From Sphingobacterium spiritivorum ATCC 33861 (GTDB lineage: Bacteria; Bacteroidota; Bacteroidia; Sphingobacteriales; Sphingobacteriaceae): a stretch of DNA of 64,000 bases. The position numbers and the translations under genes are program-made. This document shows, one piece after another, positions 1 through 8,310 of this stretch; within the stretch, counting starts at the first letter, position 1, and each line of letters begins with the position of its first letter. The notes under the pieces are model-generated. The model worked only from the letters and a program-made list of their open reading frames with translations, had not been told where the DNA came from and did no database searches. The DNA is taken from positions 1,824,903 to 1,888,902 of the forward strand of contig NZ_GL379770.1 of NCBI RefSeq assembly GCF_000143765.1. Direction: 5' to 3'.

Positions 1-1
1 G

Positions 2-988
2 AAACAAATCGGAGATCAGCTTGTCCAGCTCAAATTGCAGCAGGCAGAAGGCATGACGACAGCCGGAGATAACTGTGTCAGGGATGAAGACGGAAATTTT
101 CTCTCCTGTTATTCTGCCGAATCTTCTCCCCTTTGGGTGGATGATTTTAATCAGGATGGATTTCCGGATGCTGTTTTCCAGTTTATGGATGAGGGTCTTG
201 GCGGAGGTGGCAATGCCTATGGATATAATTATCTACTTGTATTATTGGATAAAGAGCATCATATCCTCAACCAGTATTCTATATTCGGAGGTGGTAAATT
301 TTCATATGGTCATCTGACCATTGATCGTGTAGAAAAGGGAAAAATATATACCACATACAATGAAAATCCCATGTCACGGTCTGCTTACGATGAAGATGAT
401 ATAGAATTAAAACAGGTGAACCTCATATTCTCCTTTCAGGATAATAAAGTTGTTGAAGAGCATTATCAGCGTTGTCCTATGGCAGATGTGAAAAAGCAAA
501 TATTCATACCTAATGATCGTCAGCTGATAAAGCCTACATTACAACCAGACGATCAGTTCAATGAAGAATATACAGAAGTGATTACTTTAACAGACAGCAC
601 ACAATATATAGCTTCACTTAGCGGATGCGAAGATCTTGAACTTTACTTTAGCCGTACCATACCTTTCAGGATGGAATTAGAATCGAACAGGTCGGCTATA
701 AAACAAGAGTTACTGCTTAATATTCTGTATCTGCGTGAAAATACTTTTTTCAAAACAGTACTAACCCATACCTATTCTCAATTGACGAATATGGATAAAG
801 AATTGATTGAGACCGATGAACATGGCGGAACGTCAATTAAACTCGTGCTGCCTGATAAGTGGGTCGCTTATCTTTTTGTATCCGGGAATGAAGAGCAGGG
901 CAGTTTTATTACTATTCGTTATGAAAGATCAAAACTGGAGGAAGCTATGGATTTTTGGGAAAGTATGGAAAGTAAGGAATTGCTGTAA
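2..988 (+). CDS. Hypothetical protein, 5' end cut by window edge
   Basis: The frame is open from the first bases of the window to a stop at 986-988, so the true start lies outside. The visible part is about 328 residues. Near visible residues 47-56 there is an acidic motif, DDFNQDGFPD, like the Asp-rich calcium loops of FG-GAP or dockerin-type repeats, followed by a Gly-rich stretch (GLGGGGNAYGYN). Only one such motif is visible, so I do not assign a family. The rest looks like a soluble alpha/beta or beta-rich protein with no membrane segment; a signal peptide, if any, would lie outside the window. The next gene follows after 118 bases on the same strand. The function is unknown. Confidence 0.75.
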   Translation, partial: KQIGDQLVQLKLQQAEGMTTAGDNCVRDEDGNFLSCYSAESSPLWVDDFNQDGFPDAVFQFMDEGLGGGGNAYGYNYLLVLLDKEHHILNQYSIFGGGKFSYGHLTIDRVEKGKIYTTYNENPMSRSAYDEDDIELKQVNLIFSFQDNKVVEEHYQRCPMADVKKQIFIPNDRQLIKPTLQPDDQFNEEYTEVITLTDSTQYIASLSGCEDLELYFSRTIPFRMELESNRSAIKQELLLNILYLRENTFFKTVLTHTYSQLTNMDKELIETDEHGGTSIKLVLPDKWVAYLFVSGNEEQGSFITIRYERSKLEEAMDFWESMESKELL

Positions 989-1106
989 GTAAGTGGACTG
1001 GTCAGTGTGCTTTTTAATCCCCTTCTGATTTGACTCAAATGGCCGGTGATTTTTTTAAATGATAACAGGAAATGTTACCTTCGCATCCTAAGTCGGGTAT
1101 ACGTAT

Positions 1107-1628
1107 ATGAAAAATATAATAGCCATAGTTGGAAGTGCTGCTGCAGCATCATCAAGCCACAAGATTGTCGGATTCTTAAAAACACTATTGGACGATGAAA
1201 TCCGGCTTTTGGTTTTTGACCGGCTCAAGGAACTTCCGCATTTTGACCCGACAGAGAGTACAGAGCGTCCACCTATTGAGATCATTGCGCTACGACAGAT
1301 TATACAGGATGCTGATGCAGTATTGATCTGCTCACCGGAGTATATTTTCAGTATCCCGAGCGGACTAAAAAATCTTCTGGAATGGACTGTTGCTACCACC
1401 ATATGGATGGATAAACCGGTCGCTATTATCACGGCTTCCACAGATGGAGAACATACGCATAAGCAACTTCAGTTGTTATTACGCACATTAGGCGCTTCTG
1501 TAGAGGCAAATACCTGTCTTCATATACCGGCTGTCAAGAGTAAAATAAATCAGGAAGGTCAGATTACGGATCCGGATACACAAGCTGCCCTTACCTGCCT
1601 GGCAACAGCTTTACAGGAAACGCTTTAG
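1107..1628 (+). CDS. NADPH-dependent FMN reductase-like oxidoreductase
   Basis: This 173-residue protein has the flavodoxin-like fold of the NADPH-dependent FMN reductase family. The N-terminal beta strand and phosphate-binding loop are IAIVGSAAAASSSHKI (residues 5-20). The central signature SPEYIFSIPSGLKNLLEW (about residues 77-94) matches the family's conserved 'PEY..S.pg.LKn..dW' region, which lines the flavin site. Length is normal for the family. Such cytosolic enzymes reduce FMN or quinones with NAD(P)H; the exact substrate cannot be read from sequence. The start at 1107 is supported by the typical MKNIIAIVGS opening. It stands alone between the cut gene and the M60 peptidase gene, with no evident operon partner. 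Confidence 0.85.
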   Translation: MKNIIAIVGSAAAASSSHKIVGFLKTLLDDEIRLLVFDRLKELPHFDPTESTERPPIEIIALRQIIQDADAVLICSPEYIFSIPSGLKNLLEWTVATTIWMDKPVAIITASTDGEHTHKQLQLLLRTLGASVEANTCLHIPAVKSKINQEGQITDPDTQAALTCLATALQETL

Positions 1629-1958
1629 TCGCTCCCTCTTTTCCTTTATAAAGCTTACAGTGCTCTTTATAAAGAAGAACGCTGAGCGAAAATTAATAAC
1701 CTTATAGTTGTGAATCAAATTTTTACTTTTAATTCTGTTGTCCTCATATACAGACGAACTTCATATTTTCTCTACTAAGCTGTATATCTGACAGATATAG
1801 CTATCATGACAATAAAAAAAATAGAACAATCGATTGCGTAAATTAAAAAAATGAATATAAAAGAATTTAGAGCAGATTCAGTTGTTGGTATTTTTTCTTT
1901 GTAGGAATAAAGGCACAGTTTTGGCTTTCAGATTAGTCTAACTCAATTCTATCAGATT
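1629..1958. other. Intergenic region without a recognised gene
   Basis: These 330 AT-rich bases separate the reductase gene from the M60 peptidase gene. A palindromic 10-mer (CTTTATAAAG) occurs twice just after the reductase stop and could form a weak transcription stop. I found no convincing TTG/TAnnTTTG promoter pair, although a near-match ending in TTTCTTTG lies about 50 bases before the peptidase start. No ORF or RNA gene is visible. Confidence 0.5.
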
Positions 1959-3827
1959 ATGAAAAACAGAACTACCCCGGTCCTTCTGGTCATGAGTGGA
2001 CTGCTCTTCGGAGCCTCCTTATTAAGTTCCTGTCAAAAGGATATCCTTAATGCAAAGCCGGATGAAAATCCAACTACGCTGGATATGGCTAATACCAGTA
2101 CAGCTGCTCCTGCCAGCCCCTACTATGTATTGGATTCCATAGGTAAACCTCAGCAAATTTTCAGAGAGACGATCAATTCCACAACATTAAAAAACCGCTT
2201 AAAAACCAGTTATGAGCCGACAAGGATTCTTCCGACCGGTTATTACGTCGCTCCTAATCAGAGTTTTACCATTAATGTCAATCTGCAACAAGGTTCTACT
2301 CTTCCTAAAGTACAGGTAGGTACCCATTCCCGAAATCATGATTATTCTTATAACCCGCCTGTTTATAATCTTTCTACAGGAAGCAATACCATTACCGCAA
2401 ATGCTGATGGTGGTATTATCTGGATTACTTACGAACAACCCACCAATGCCACAACGGCTCCGGCTGCCAGTGCATTACTGTCGTTCTCCGGAAATATTTC
2501 CCGGATACCTGTATACATCAAGAATTCTACAACGCTGAGTAACTGGCAAAACCAACTGCTCACCTACAACAATGCTACAGATGTACTGATGGTCGGGCAA
2601 AATGTATATATGGTATATGCAAAGAATTTGCATTCTGCAGTTTCTACGCAAAATAATGATTTGATCCTTAATAACGCTGATGCTGTATGGGATAACCATT
2701 ATACATATGCAGGATTAAATAATAGCAGCACACAGCATACAAGACCAGTGATCCCACATTTGATGGTGCAGACAGAAGTACCGTTTGGCTTGTATTATGC
2801 TTTTTTCTATCGTACAGCGTATGCTAATTACGATGCACATAAAGTCTTTGGTGAAGATATTGTAACCAATTGGGGAGTGTGGCATGAGTTTGGGCATTTG
2901 ATGCAAATGCAACCTATAGACTGGGATGGACTTGGTGAGGTTACGGTCAATATTTTCAGTCTGAAAGCAGAACGTGCTTTAGGAATTACGCCGACGAGGT
3001 TGACTAAAGATAATGTGTGGCCTCAGGTACATACGTATCTCAGCAGTACAGGAACAAAGAATTTTGATTCGCAGGGAGTATGGGTTAAATTGGCTATGTT
3101 TCACCAGCTGTGGCTTGCATATGGCGACTCCTTCTACACCAATCTATACCGTTCTGTGCGTGAAGATACAGGTACCTACAGTTCAAGTGATGCCAAGAAG
3201 AAAAACTTTATACTTAAAGCCTGTCAGCAGTCGGGTTATAATCTGACCAGCTTTTTTCAGGCCTGGGGCATTCAGGACAACAGCCTCAATATCTATAATG
3301 CCGTAGCTGCACTCAATTTGCCGTCTCCGTCCTATGATCTTTCTCAATTGACAGATTCTTATACTCCGGGACAGACTCTTATAGAGAATGGAAGCATTTA
3401 TCAGATTGTTTCTGCAGTAAATAATAGCAGTGTAGTAGATGTCAACAGTCATACACCTGCTAATTCGACTCCGGTTACCTTATGGTCGAAAAATAATCCA
3501 GCCAGTAATAACCAGAAATTTCTGGCCAGAAAAGTATCCGGAAATCAATATGTCTTTAAATCGATGGCAGATACTACCAAAGTACTGGATGTACAGGGAG
3601 GCGGATCAGCCGATGGCACAACTATTATTGTGTACGGATATCACGGCGGTAATGCACAACGCTGGGATGTAGCAGACGCAGGTGCAGGATATGTATATTT
3701 GAAATCTGCCGTTGGAGCTAATAAGTCGCTCGATGTCAAAAACGGAGCCACCGCCAATGGTACCCTGATGCAGATATGGACTTCCGGAACAGGAAATTCA
3801 CAAAAGTTTAAACTGATAAAACAATAG
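1959..3827 (+). CDS. M60-family metallopeptidase lipoprotein with ricin-type C-terminal domain
   Basis: This 622-residue protein begins with a lipoprotein signal; the lipobox LLSSC gives the lipidated Cys near residue 25, so it is probably anchored in the outer membrane. The peptidase M60 (enhancin/accessory mucinase) catalytic motif is HEFGH at residues 309-313, with the additional Glu of the family at E327 (HExxH then x13 then E). The C-terminal ~150 residues (about 470-622) form a ricin-type beta-trefoil, with repeated patterns such as SLDVKNGATANGT and the closing QKFKLI, a fold that binds carbohydrate. Known M60 enzymes cleave heavily O-glycosylated proteins such as mucins, so a surface glycoprotein protease is inferred. 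It is followed by a bidirectional terminator and a convergent gene. Confidence 0.9.
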   Translation: MKNRTTPVLLVMSGLLFGASLLSSCQKDILNAKPDENPTTLDMANTSTAAPASPYYVLDSIGKPQQIFRETINSTTLKNRLKTSYEPTRILPTGYYVAPNQSFTINVNLQQGSTLPKVQVGTHSRNHDYSYNPPVYNLSTGSNTITANADGGIIWITYEQPTNATTAPAASALLSFSGNISRIPVYIKNSTTLSNWQNQLLTYNNATDVLMVGQNVYMVYAKNLHSAVSTQNNDLILNNADAVWDNHYTYAGLNNSSTQHTRPVIPHLMVQTEVPFGLYYAFFYRTAYANYDAHKVFGEDIVTNWGVWHEFGHLMQMQPIDWDGLGEVTVNIFSLKAERALGITPTRLTKDNVWPQVHTYLSSTGTKNFDSQGVWVKLAMFHQLWLAYGDSFYTNLYRSVREDTGTYSSSDAKKKNFILKACQQSGYNLTSFFQAWGIQDNSLNIYNAVAALNLPSPSYDLSQLTDSYTPGQTLIENGSIYQIVSAVNNSSVVDVNSHTPANSTPVTLWSKNNPASNNQKFLARKVSGNQYVFKSMADTTKVLDVQGGGSADGTTIIVYGYHGGNAQRWDVADAGAGYVYLKSAVGANKSLDVKNGATANGTLMQIWTSGTGNSQKFKLIKQ

Positions 3828-3847
3828 AAAACCCATATAAAAATTTA

Positions 3848-3885
3848 AAGCCTGTCTTTGAAATTGATCTGAGACAGGCTTTTTA
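3848..3885. terminator. Bidirectional intrinsic terminator
   Basis: The arms AAGCCTGTCT (3848-3857) and AGACAGGCTT (3872-3881) form a perfect 10-bp stem. A T-run follows on the plus strand, and an A-rich flank on the left gives Ts on the minus strand. It lies exactly between the convergent M60 peptidase and CatB genes and should serve both. Confidence 0.85.
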
Positions 3886-3887
3886 TT

Positions 3888-4520
3888 CTATTTGATTCTT
3901 TGTCTATAATAGCTGTAAAGTGCATCTATATCATTTGAGCAAAGAAATGGTATGGCTTCTTTAAGAACAGCATCTTCCCAATCCCACCATTTCATCTCCA
4001 GCAACAGTGAAATATGATCATCGCTAAATCTCTTTTTTATTAGTTTTGCCGGATTTCCGCCAATAATAGCATAAGCCTCCACATCCTTTGTCACTAAAGC
4101 GCGGCTTCCGATAACGGCCCCATCACCGATCCGGATCCCCGGCATAATCATCGCTTCACTTCCGATCCATACATCATGACCGATCACAGTATCTCCTGCA
4201 CGTTGAAATCCATCAATGCCTGCACTGAAATGCTCCACATCCGGCATGTAGAAGAATGGAAAACTTGACAACCAGTCATATCGGTGTCCCTGATTTCCAG
4301 CCATAATAAAACTTGCTCCGCTGCCAATAGAACAATAGCAACCAATAATTAATTTATCCACATCCTTTCTATCAGGAAAAAGATAGCGTGCACAATCGTC
4401 AAATGAATGGCCGTGGTAATAACCGGAATAATAGGAATACTTACCGGCAATAATATTAGGGTTGGTGATATGATCTTTTATGATTTTGCCCTTGAATGGG
4501 CTTTCGAAAAAATTATTCAT
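3888..4520 (-). CDS. catB: Type B (xenobiotic) chloramphenicol O-acetyltransferase
   Basis: This 210-residue protein is recognisable along its whole length as a CatB-type acetyltransferase of the left-handed beta-helix superfamily. It has the N-terminal [11 protein letters not shown] and [19 protein letters not shown] blocks, and the GNQGHRYDW motif with catalytic His79. Hexapeptide repeats occupy the middle ([20 protein letters not shown]), followed by [12 protein letters not shown]. CatB enzymes transfer acetyl from acetyl-CoA to the 3-hydroxyl of chloramphenicol, normally as cytosolic trimers. No attC site, integrase or IS lies next to it, so it looks chromosomal rather than cassette-borne. 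An exact TAnnTTTG -7 box is present in reverse complement at 4626-4633, but I see no -33 TTG at the right distance. The related Vat streptogramin acetyltransferases are a less likely alternative. Confidence 0.93.
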   Translation of the reverse strand: MNNFFESPFKGKIIKDHITNPNIIAGKYSYYSGYYHGHSFDDCARYLFPDRKDVDKLIIGCYCSIGSGASFIMAGNQGHRYDWLSSFPFFYMPDVEHFSAGIDGFQRAGDTVIGHDVWIGSEAMIMPGIRIGDGAVIGSRALVTKDVEAYAIIGGNPAKLIKKRFSDDHISLLLEMKWWDWEDAVLKEAIPFLCSNDIDALYSYYRQRIK

Positions 4521-4663
4521 TTCTATAGCATATTTATTTTTAAATCTAATACAATAACAGGGCAGCTTGTTTTTCTACCCTGAAAATCAAGCTTCAATAA
4601 TATGCTAATCTGATAATTTCATGTTCAAATATACTAAAAACAATAAAATCTATATCTGTATCA

Positions 4664-5227
4664 CTAAGCTAATTCTATATCTAAACATATTGTTTCATCC
4701 TTATGTGCATTTCTGATAAGAATACCCATATAATCAAAAGCATTTCTTTTCAAATAGTCAATACTCCTGTATTCCTCATCAACAGTGACTATTTCCTTAT
4801 CCTTGTTCAAGTCAAATTCATCTTCAAAATCTATACTTGAATTAGCCCACATCAGGATATTAAACACTGTGTTTCCATCCTTGTCTGCATAAAGATCAGC
4901 TTGTACAGGATCAGAGCTGCTCTTTTCGACCAGAAGTGCATTATAACCATGTATCCGCTCATCAAATAATAAAATTCGGTGATTTCCTTCCGGTAATTGT
5001 GCCCATATGACCAGCGGAATATTTCTGTCATTCCGTATCGTTCCGTCATCGTCTCTGATGCCTGAATAATACAAGTTAAACATAGTCTGGTGATTCCAGC
5101 TTAGCTCCCCTACCCAATCCAGACGCTCCACCCAGACCTGATTATTTTTAAAATATCTGATACTGTTGTAATCAAAATTCTGAATCAGCCCAATGAGATG
5201 ATCCGGTACATTATTTATATCCGGCAT
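4664..5227 (-). CDS. Hypothetical cytosolic protein
   Basis: This 187-residue acidic protein has no signal peptide or membrane segment. It starts MPDINNVPDHL and contains a Trp-rich N-terminal third (VWVERLDWVGELSWNHQ). The C-terminal third is rich in Asp and Glu and ends in an acidic strand (CLDIELA). I do not recognise the family. It is the first of a run of minus-strand genes of unknown function; size, acidity and neighbourhood resemble immunity-type proteins, but that is inference only. Confidence 0.7.
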   Translation of the reverse strand: MPDINNVPDHLIGLIQNFDYNSIRYFKNNQVWVERLDWVGELSWNHQTMFNLYYSGIRDDDGTIRNDRNIPLVIWAQLPEGNHRILLFDERIHGYNALLVEKSSSDPVQADLYADKDGNTVFNILMWANSSIDFEDEFDLNKDKEIVTVDEEYRSIDYLKRNAFDYMGILIRNAHKDETICLDIELA

Positions 5228-5280
5228 AATAAGGTTAGTTACAAAATAAATACATTATAAATTTCACAATCGCCCCTGAC

Positions 5281-5766
5281 TTATCTCCCTTCTTTTCTAT
5301 TAAATACGAGTAACAGCGCATATAGAGACAGCCCAAGCCCTATACTTGTGCCGGTTAGTATGGGCAGTTCACGCACCTCGAGGTCAGCATAACATCCATA
5401 TTCGTAAAAATATGAAAACCATTCTGAATCCTGTATAAACGAAATCATACTATCCATATAAAAAATACCGGCAACTATAATTGCTATGCCTACAGGTATT
5501 ACAAACAATATCATCAGAATGAGCAGCCATATATGTACCATCTTTATCATCTTTCTGCTGATGTAATATATCCAACCTGCAAACAAAACAAAATAAAGCG
5601 GCAGTACAATAAATGCACCCGTATAATCATGACCGGGCGTACCCTCGCATGGTCCGGTTACCTTATCTGCCAAAGGCATTATTACAGCCATATACACAGC
5701 CCATATTACCGCATATAACAAACTGTGCAGCAGCAAATTTTTCCTGGAGGCTCCGCTATTTTCCAT
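5281..5766 (-). CDS. Hypothetical four-segment inner-membrane protein
   Basis: About 161 residues from the start MENSGASRK. I chose this start over one 23 codons upstream because it is preceded by a good ribosome-binding sequence (AGAAGGAAC, then 4 bases), and because the longer form would overlap the upstream gene by 35 bases. Four hydrophobic segments are visible: LLYAVIWAVYMAVIMPLA, FIVLPLYFVLFAGWIYYI, IWLLILMILFVIPVGIAIIV and a C-terminal GTSIGLGLSLYALLLVF. A charged loop (KMIKMVH) and a loop with Cys residues lie between them. No family is recognised. It follows two other small membrane-protein genes on the same strand and probably shares their transcript. Confidence 0.7.
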   Translation of the reverse strand: MENSGASRKNLLLHSLLYAVIWAVYMAVIMPLADKVTGPCEGTPGHDYTGAFIVLPLYFVLFAGWIYYISRKMIKMVHIWLLILMILFVIPVGIAIIVAGIFYMDSMISFIQDSEWFSYFYEYGCYADLEVRELPILTGTSIGLGLSLYALLLVFNRKEGR

Positions 5767-5800
5767 TTTTGTTCCTTCTGTATGTCTTCCTCTGAGAAGA

Positions 5801-6373
5801 TTATTTTCTGATAATTTTTCCGGTGGATTTATCAAATGTCAATGTCTTATTTGATCCGCCATAGAATAACGTCAATGTCAGCGTATTATCTGTTTCGCGC
5901 TCAAAAATAATATCTTTGGCATAGCGGATTTTAACTTCATAATTGTCATTTAGCAGATCACGATCATTACATTGAAAGATTTGTTTCTCCAATAATCCCT
6001 TTTTTTCGATAACCTGTAAAACGGGATGCGACATTACACTGTACCCGACTATTTGTGCCCGATAGTTGGCGTTCAAATCTGTATCCAGCCATAATCCGAA
6101 AGGTGTGTTAGAAAATAACAGAGCATAGAATGGCATAGCCATAGGCAGTATACTTAATATCAAACCTCCTGTAATGGCTCCAAGCAGGATTTTAGCCAAT
6201 ATTCTTTTCCAGAATAAGATAATGATTGTAAAACTGCCTGTAAACCACAACCATACCAGCACTACATCACTGTAATATCCCCTCAGACTTATTTTAAAGA
6301 AACAATAGGCCAGAATATCCATCAACAGCAGTAAGGATATGATCCCGTAAATCTTTAGCATACTATTCTTCAT
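5801..6373 (-). CDS. Hypothetical membrane protein with C-terminal extramembrane domain
   Basis: About 190 residues from the start MKNSMLKIYG; a start at 6361 is also possible and a longer form to 6430 would overlap the upstream gene heavily. Three hydrophobic segments occupy the first half (GIISLLLLMDILAYCFF, VVLVWLWFTGSFTIIILF, and ILLGAITGGLILSILPMA). The C-terminal ~85 residues form a soluble domain with beta strands, ending LTFDKSTGKIIRK, which resembles short secreted beta-repeat domains. No family is recognised. It overlaps the end of the preceding gene by a few bases, indicating translational coupling. Confidence 0.65.
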   Translation of the reverse strand: MKNSMLKIYGIISLLLLMDILAYCFFKISLRGYYSDVVLVWLWFTGSFTIIILFWKRILAKILLGAITGGLILSILPMAMPFYALLFSNTPFGLWLDTDLNANYRAQIVGYSVMSHPVLQVIEKKGLLEKQIFQCNDRDLLNDNYEVKIRYAKDIIFERETDNTLTLTLFYGGSNKTLTFDKSTGKIIRK

Positions 6374-6815
6374 ACGTTTTCTTAACAGGTGTTTTCTTTG
6401 AATACAATTTATAATATACTCCTGCAGCAATCAATCCAAATGTAATGATCTGCAAAGCACACATATACAAGCTCACAGACCACAGTTCTGTGTAGGTACT
6501 CCACGAGGCTTCTCTTTCGTCAAAAATTGCAGTATCGATGAGGTACCAGCAAAGTATAAGGGTCAGCGCAACTGTGCCTGCCTTGATGATCAGACGCGGT
6601 TTTATCCACACAAATGCCAGATGTATTACAGCCATTGCCAGCAAAGGTAAAAGAGAAGATATCATCAGGTCAGGAAAAAAACTGCAATCCAGACAACTGG
6701 ATGAGGGCGCAGTTCTGTACTCCCATAAGGCCCAGTATCCCTGCATGATCGTCAATATCATTACGGTACAGATGAGCAGACATGCCTGCAGTAATTTGAT
6801 AGACCCGTTATTCAT
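6363..6815 (-). CDS. Hypothetical four-segment membrane protein
   Basis: This 150-residue protein has four hydrophobic stretches: ACLLICTVMILTIMQGYWAL, ISSLLPLLAMAVIHLAFVWI, GTVALTLILCWYLIDTAIF and LYMCALQIITFGLIAAGVYY. A loop after the first segment carries two Cys residues three apart (SCLDCSFF), which could form a disulfide on the outer face. The tail is positively charged. I do not recognise a family. Its stop overlaps the start of the next gene downstream, so the two are co-transcribed. Confidence 0.7.
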   Translation of the reverse strand: MNNGSIKLLQACLLICTVMILTIMQGYWALWEYRTAPSSSCLDCSFFPDLMISSLLPLLAMAVIHLAFVWIKPRLIIKAGTVALTLILCWYLIDTAIFDEREASWSTYTELWSVSLYMCALQIITFGLIAAGVYYKLYSKKTPVKKTYEE

Positions 6816-6861
6816 TATTTTATATGCTGTTTATTGTATAAGTACAGTGCTTTTTGTACTA

Positions 6862-7524
6862 TTATTTCACTGCCAATCTAATAATCTCATTTATAGTCCT
6901 GAGATCTTCTTCACTATGCATATGATTTCTTTCGGAATGATTGCGTTGCGTAACAAACCCCACACCCTTCCTGTATTCAAAACCCTGGTCTGCAACAACA
7001 TGACTGGTCAAAAAGTTTGTAATATCATGCATTATAAGATCATCCGCTTTTATCGAAGTCTTTGCCAGATGAACAGCGATTTCGGATCTGATATCTTGCT
7101 GTTCGGAAATGTCACCCATTGTTAACGGAAGCAGCATAAAAAACAATAAGGAAGAATCTTTATCTTCCTTTGCAATAATTGACTTCAGCTCGGTCCAGCG
7201 CAATAAAGAAAGGTGAAAATGCCCGCCCGTGTTTCCCAGATACGTATCATTGAAAAAGTAAATCGTTTCATTGGGGTGAAATTCAGCGTAAAAAGTCACA
7301 TTGTCATTAATCGGATACATCCAGGTGTAACCATTCCAGGGTTGTACTTCCTGTCCACTTTCATCTGTTTTGCCCGCCAGTTCCTCAAACCAGCTTTCAG
7401 AAGGCATCTGAAAATTTTCAACGATATAGTCAGAAAGCATAGTTTCTTTTTCTTCATTAGACCCAAAAGGAAACTCTGTCATTAAGAACAGACAAAAATC
7501 TTTATTTGATAAATCTAATTTCAT
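6862..7524 (-). CDS. Hypothetical protein, immunity-type by character
   Basis: I place the start at MKLDLSNKDF (7524), giving about 220 residues; the frame is open another 34 codons upstream but that stretch does not look like a natural N-terminus. The protein is soluble and acidic. It has a Trp-rich middle (VQPWNGYTWMYPINDN), a segment IYFFNDTYLGNTGGHFHLS, and a C-terminal part (IMHDITNFLTSHV, then a His-rich tail). Size and composition resemble members of the polymorphic-toxin immunity superfamilies, but I cannot name one with confidence. It is divergent from the plus-strand exported-protein gene at 7718. Confidence 0.65.
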   Translation of the reverse strand: MKLDLSNKDFCLFLMTEFPFGSNEEKETMLSDYIVENFQMPSESWFEELAGKTDESGQEVQPWNGYTWMYPINDNVTFYAEFHPNETIYFFNDTYLGNTGGHFHLSLLRWTELKSIIAKEDKDSSLLFFMLLPLTMGDISEQQDIRSEIAVHLAKTSIKADDLIMHDITNFLTSHVVADQGFEYRKGVGFVTQRNHSERNHMHSEEDLRTINEIIRLAVK

Positions 7525-7680
7525 AACTCTTATTTTAGAAGTACTGCCCCAAATAAACGATAATTTATGGTCTGTACAAAAAAGCATTTGTAATCCGTAG
7601 AGTTGGAACCTATATTCGCTGAACATCAGCTTTTATCTTATCAAGCCTATAACTTCGTCTTCTTATGATTTACGTTGTCC

Positions 7681-7712
7681 TTGTAATGGATTATAAAAAT
7701 ATCCTACATTTG
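7681..7712 (+). promoter_or_regulatory. Candidate Bacteroidota sigma-A promoter
   Basis: A TTG at 7681-7683 is followed after 21 bases by TACATTTG (7705-7712), an exact TAnnTTTG -7 box. The expected transcription start falls within a few bases of the ATG at 7718, so the mRNA would be leaderless or nearly so. Confidence 0.6.
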
Positions 7713-7717
7713 TGACG

Positions 7718-8098
7718 ATGAAAAATAGTATTGTCCTGTTATTTCTTTCTGCTTATCTGTTTTCGACAACGGAACTTGCACAAGTGCTCAAGATTCCTGT
7801 ATTGATACAGCATTATGCAGAACACAAGCAATACGAAGATCAGCTAAGCATTATTGATTATCTGGTTCATCATTATGCAGGCCACGAAAAAGATGCCGAC
7901 TGGGATACTGATATGAAGTTGCCCTTTGTAAAGCATATCAATCTCCTTCAATTCACAGTCTGCCTTCCATTTACACCGGTCACGCTACCCAAAGGTGAAA
8001 CTGTATGGATAGCATCGGAAACCCTTATCTTTTATCTCAATAAGGAAATACCCTCTTACAATCCCTCTGCCGTATGGCAGCCTCCGCAATTTGTTTAG
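7718..8098 (+). CDS. Small exported protein of unknown function, next to metal transporter
   Basis: About 126 residues from ATG 7718 (an in-frame GTG two codons earlier is less likely). The N-terminus MKNSIVLLFLSAYLFSTTEL looks like a signal peptide or single membrane anchor. The body is His-rich: HYAEHKQYEDQ and VHHYAGHEKDADWD are evident, and it ends in a Pro-rich tail. From memory of Bacteroidota genomes, small proteins of this type sit beside heavy-metal efflux genes, and here a CDF metal exporter follows 212 bases downstream on the same strand. A metal-binding or metal-efflux accessory role is inferred from the His clusters and context, not demonstrated. Confidence 0.7.
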   Translation: MKNSIVLLFLSAYLFSTTELAQVLKIPVLIQHYAEHKQYEDQLSIIDYLVHHYAGHEKDADWDTDMKLPFVKHINLLQFTVCLPFTPVTLPKGETVWIASETLIFYLNKEIPSYNPSAVWQPPQFV

Positions 8099-8261
8099 CA
8101 GATTTTGATTCTTAGACGTTATTGTTAAACAACTTTTGAAATCCATAATTTTCTTATTAACAATATCTTAAATAAGAGAATAAGAATATAAAGTTTACAA
8201 AAGATTAAGTGTTCAAAATCAGGTACAATACCAAATCCAAATTGGAGACAAATTGTTATAC

Positions 8262-8279
8262 AAAGGGTGTTACCCCTTT
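8262..8279. promoter_or_regulatory. Inverted repeat before CDF gene
   Basis: AAAGGG (8262-8267) and CCCTTT (8274-8279) form an interrupted palindrome 31 bases before the CDF start codon. It could be an operator or a small hairpin near the ribosome-binding site; the sequence alone cannot separate these. Confidence 0.3.
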
Positions 8280-8310
8280 CATAGAATTGAAAAAATAAAG
8301 CGAATTGATA

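Noticed and set aside
4521-4640. Exact -7 box (reverse complement of 4626-4633) as catB promoter
   Set aside because: No TTG at 18-21 bases from it; kept only as a remark in the catB entry.
4521-4663. Possible integron attC or attenuator upstream of catB
   Set aside because: No palindromic attC structure, no core site and no leader peptide with stacked hairpins could be found.
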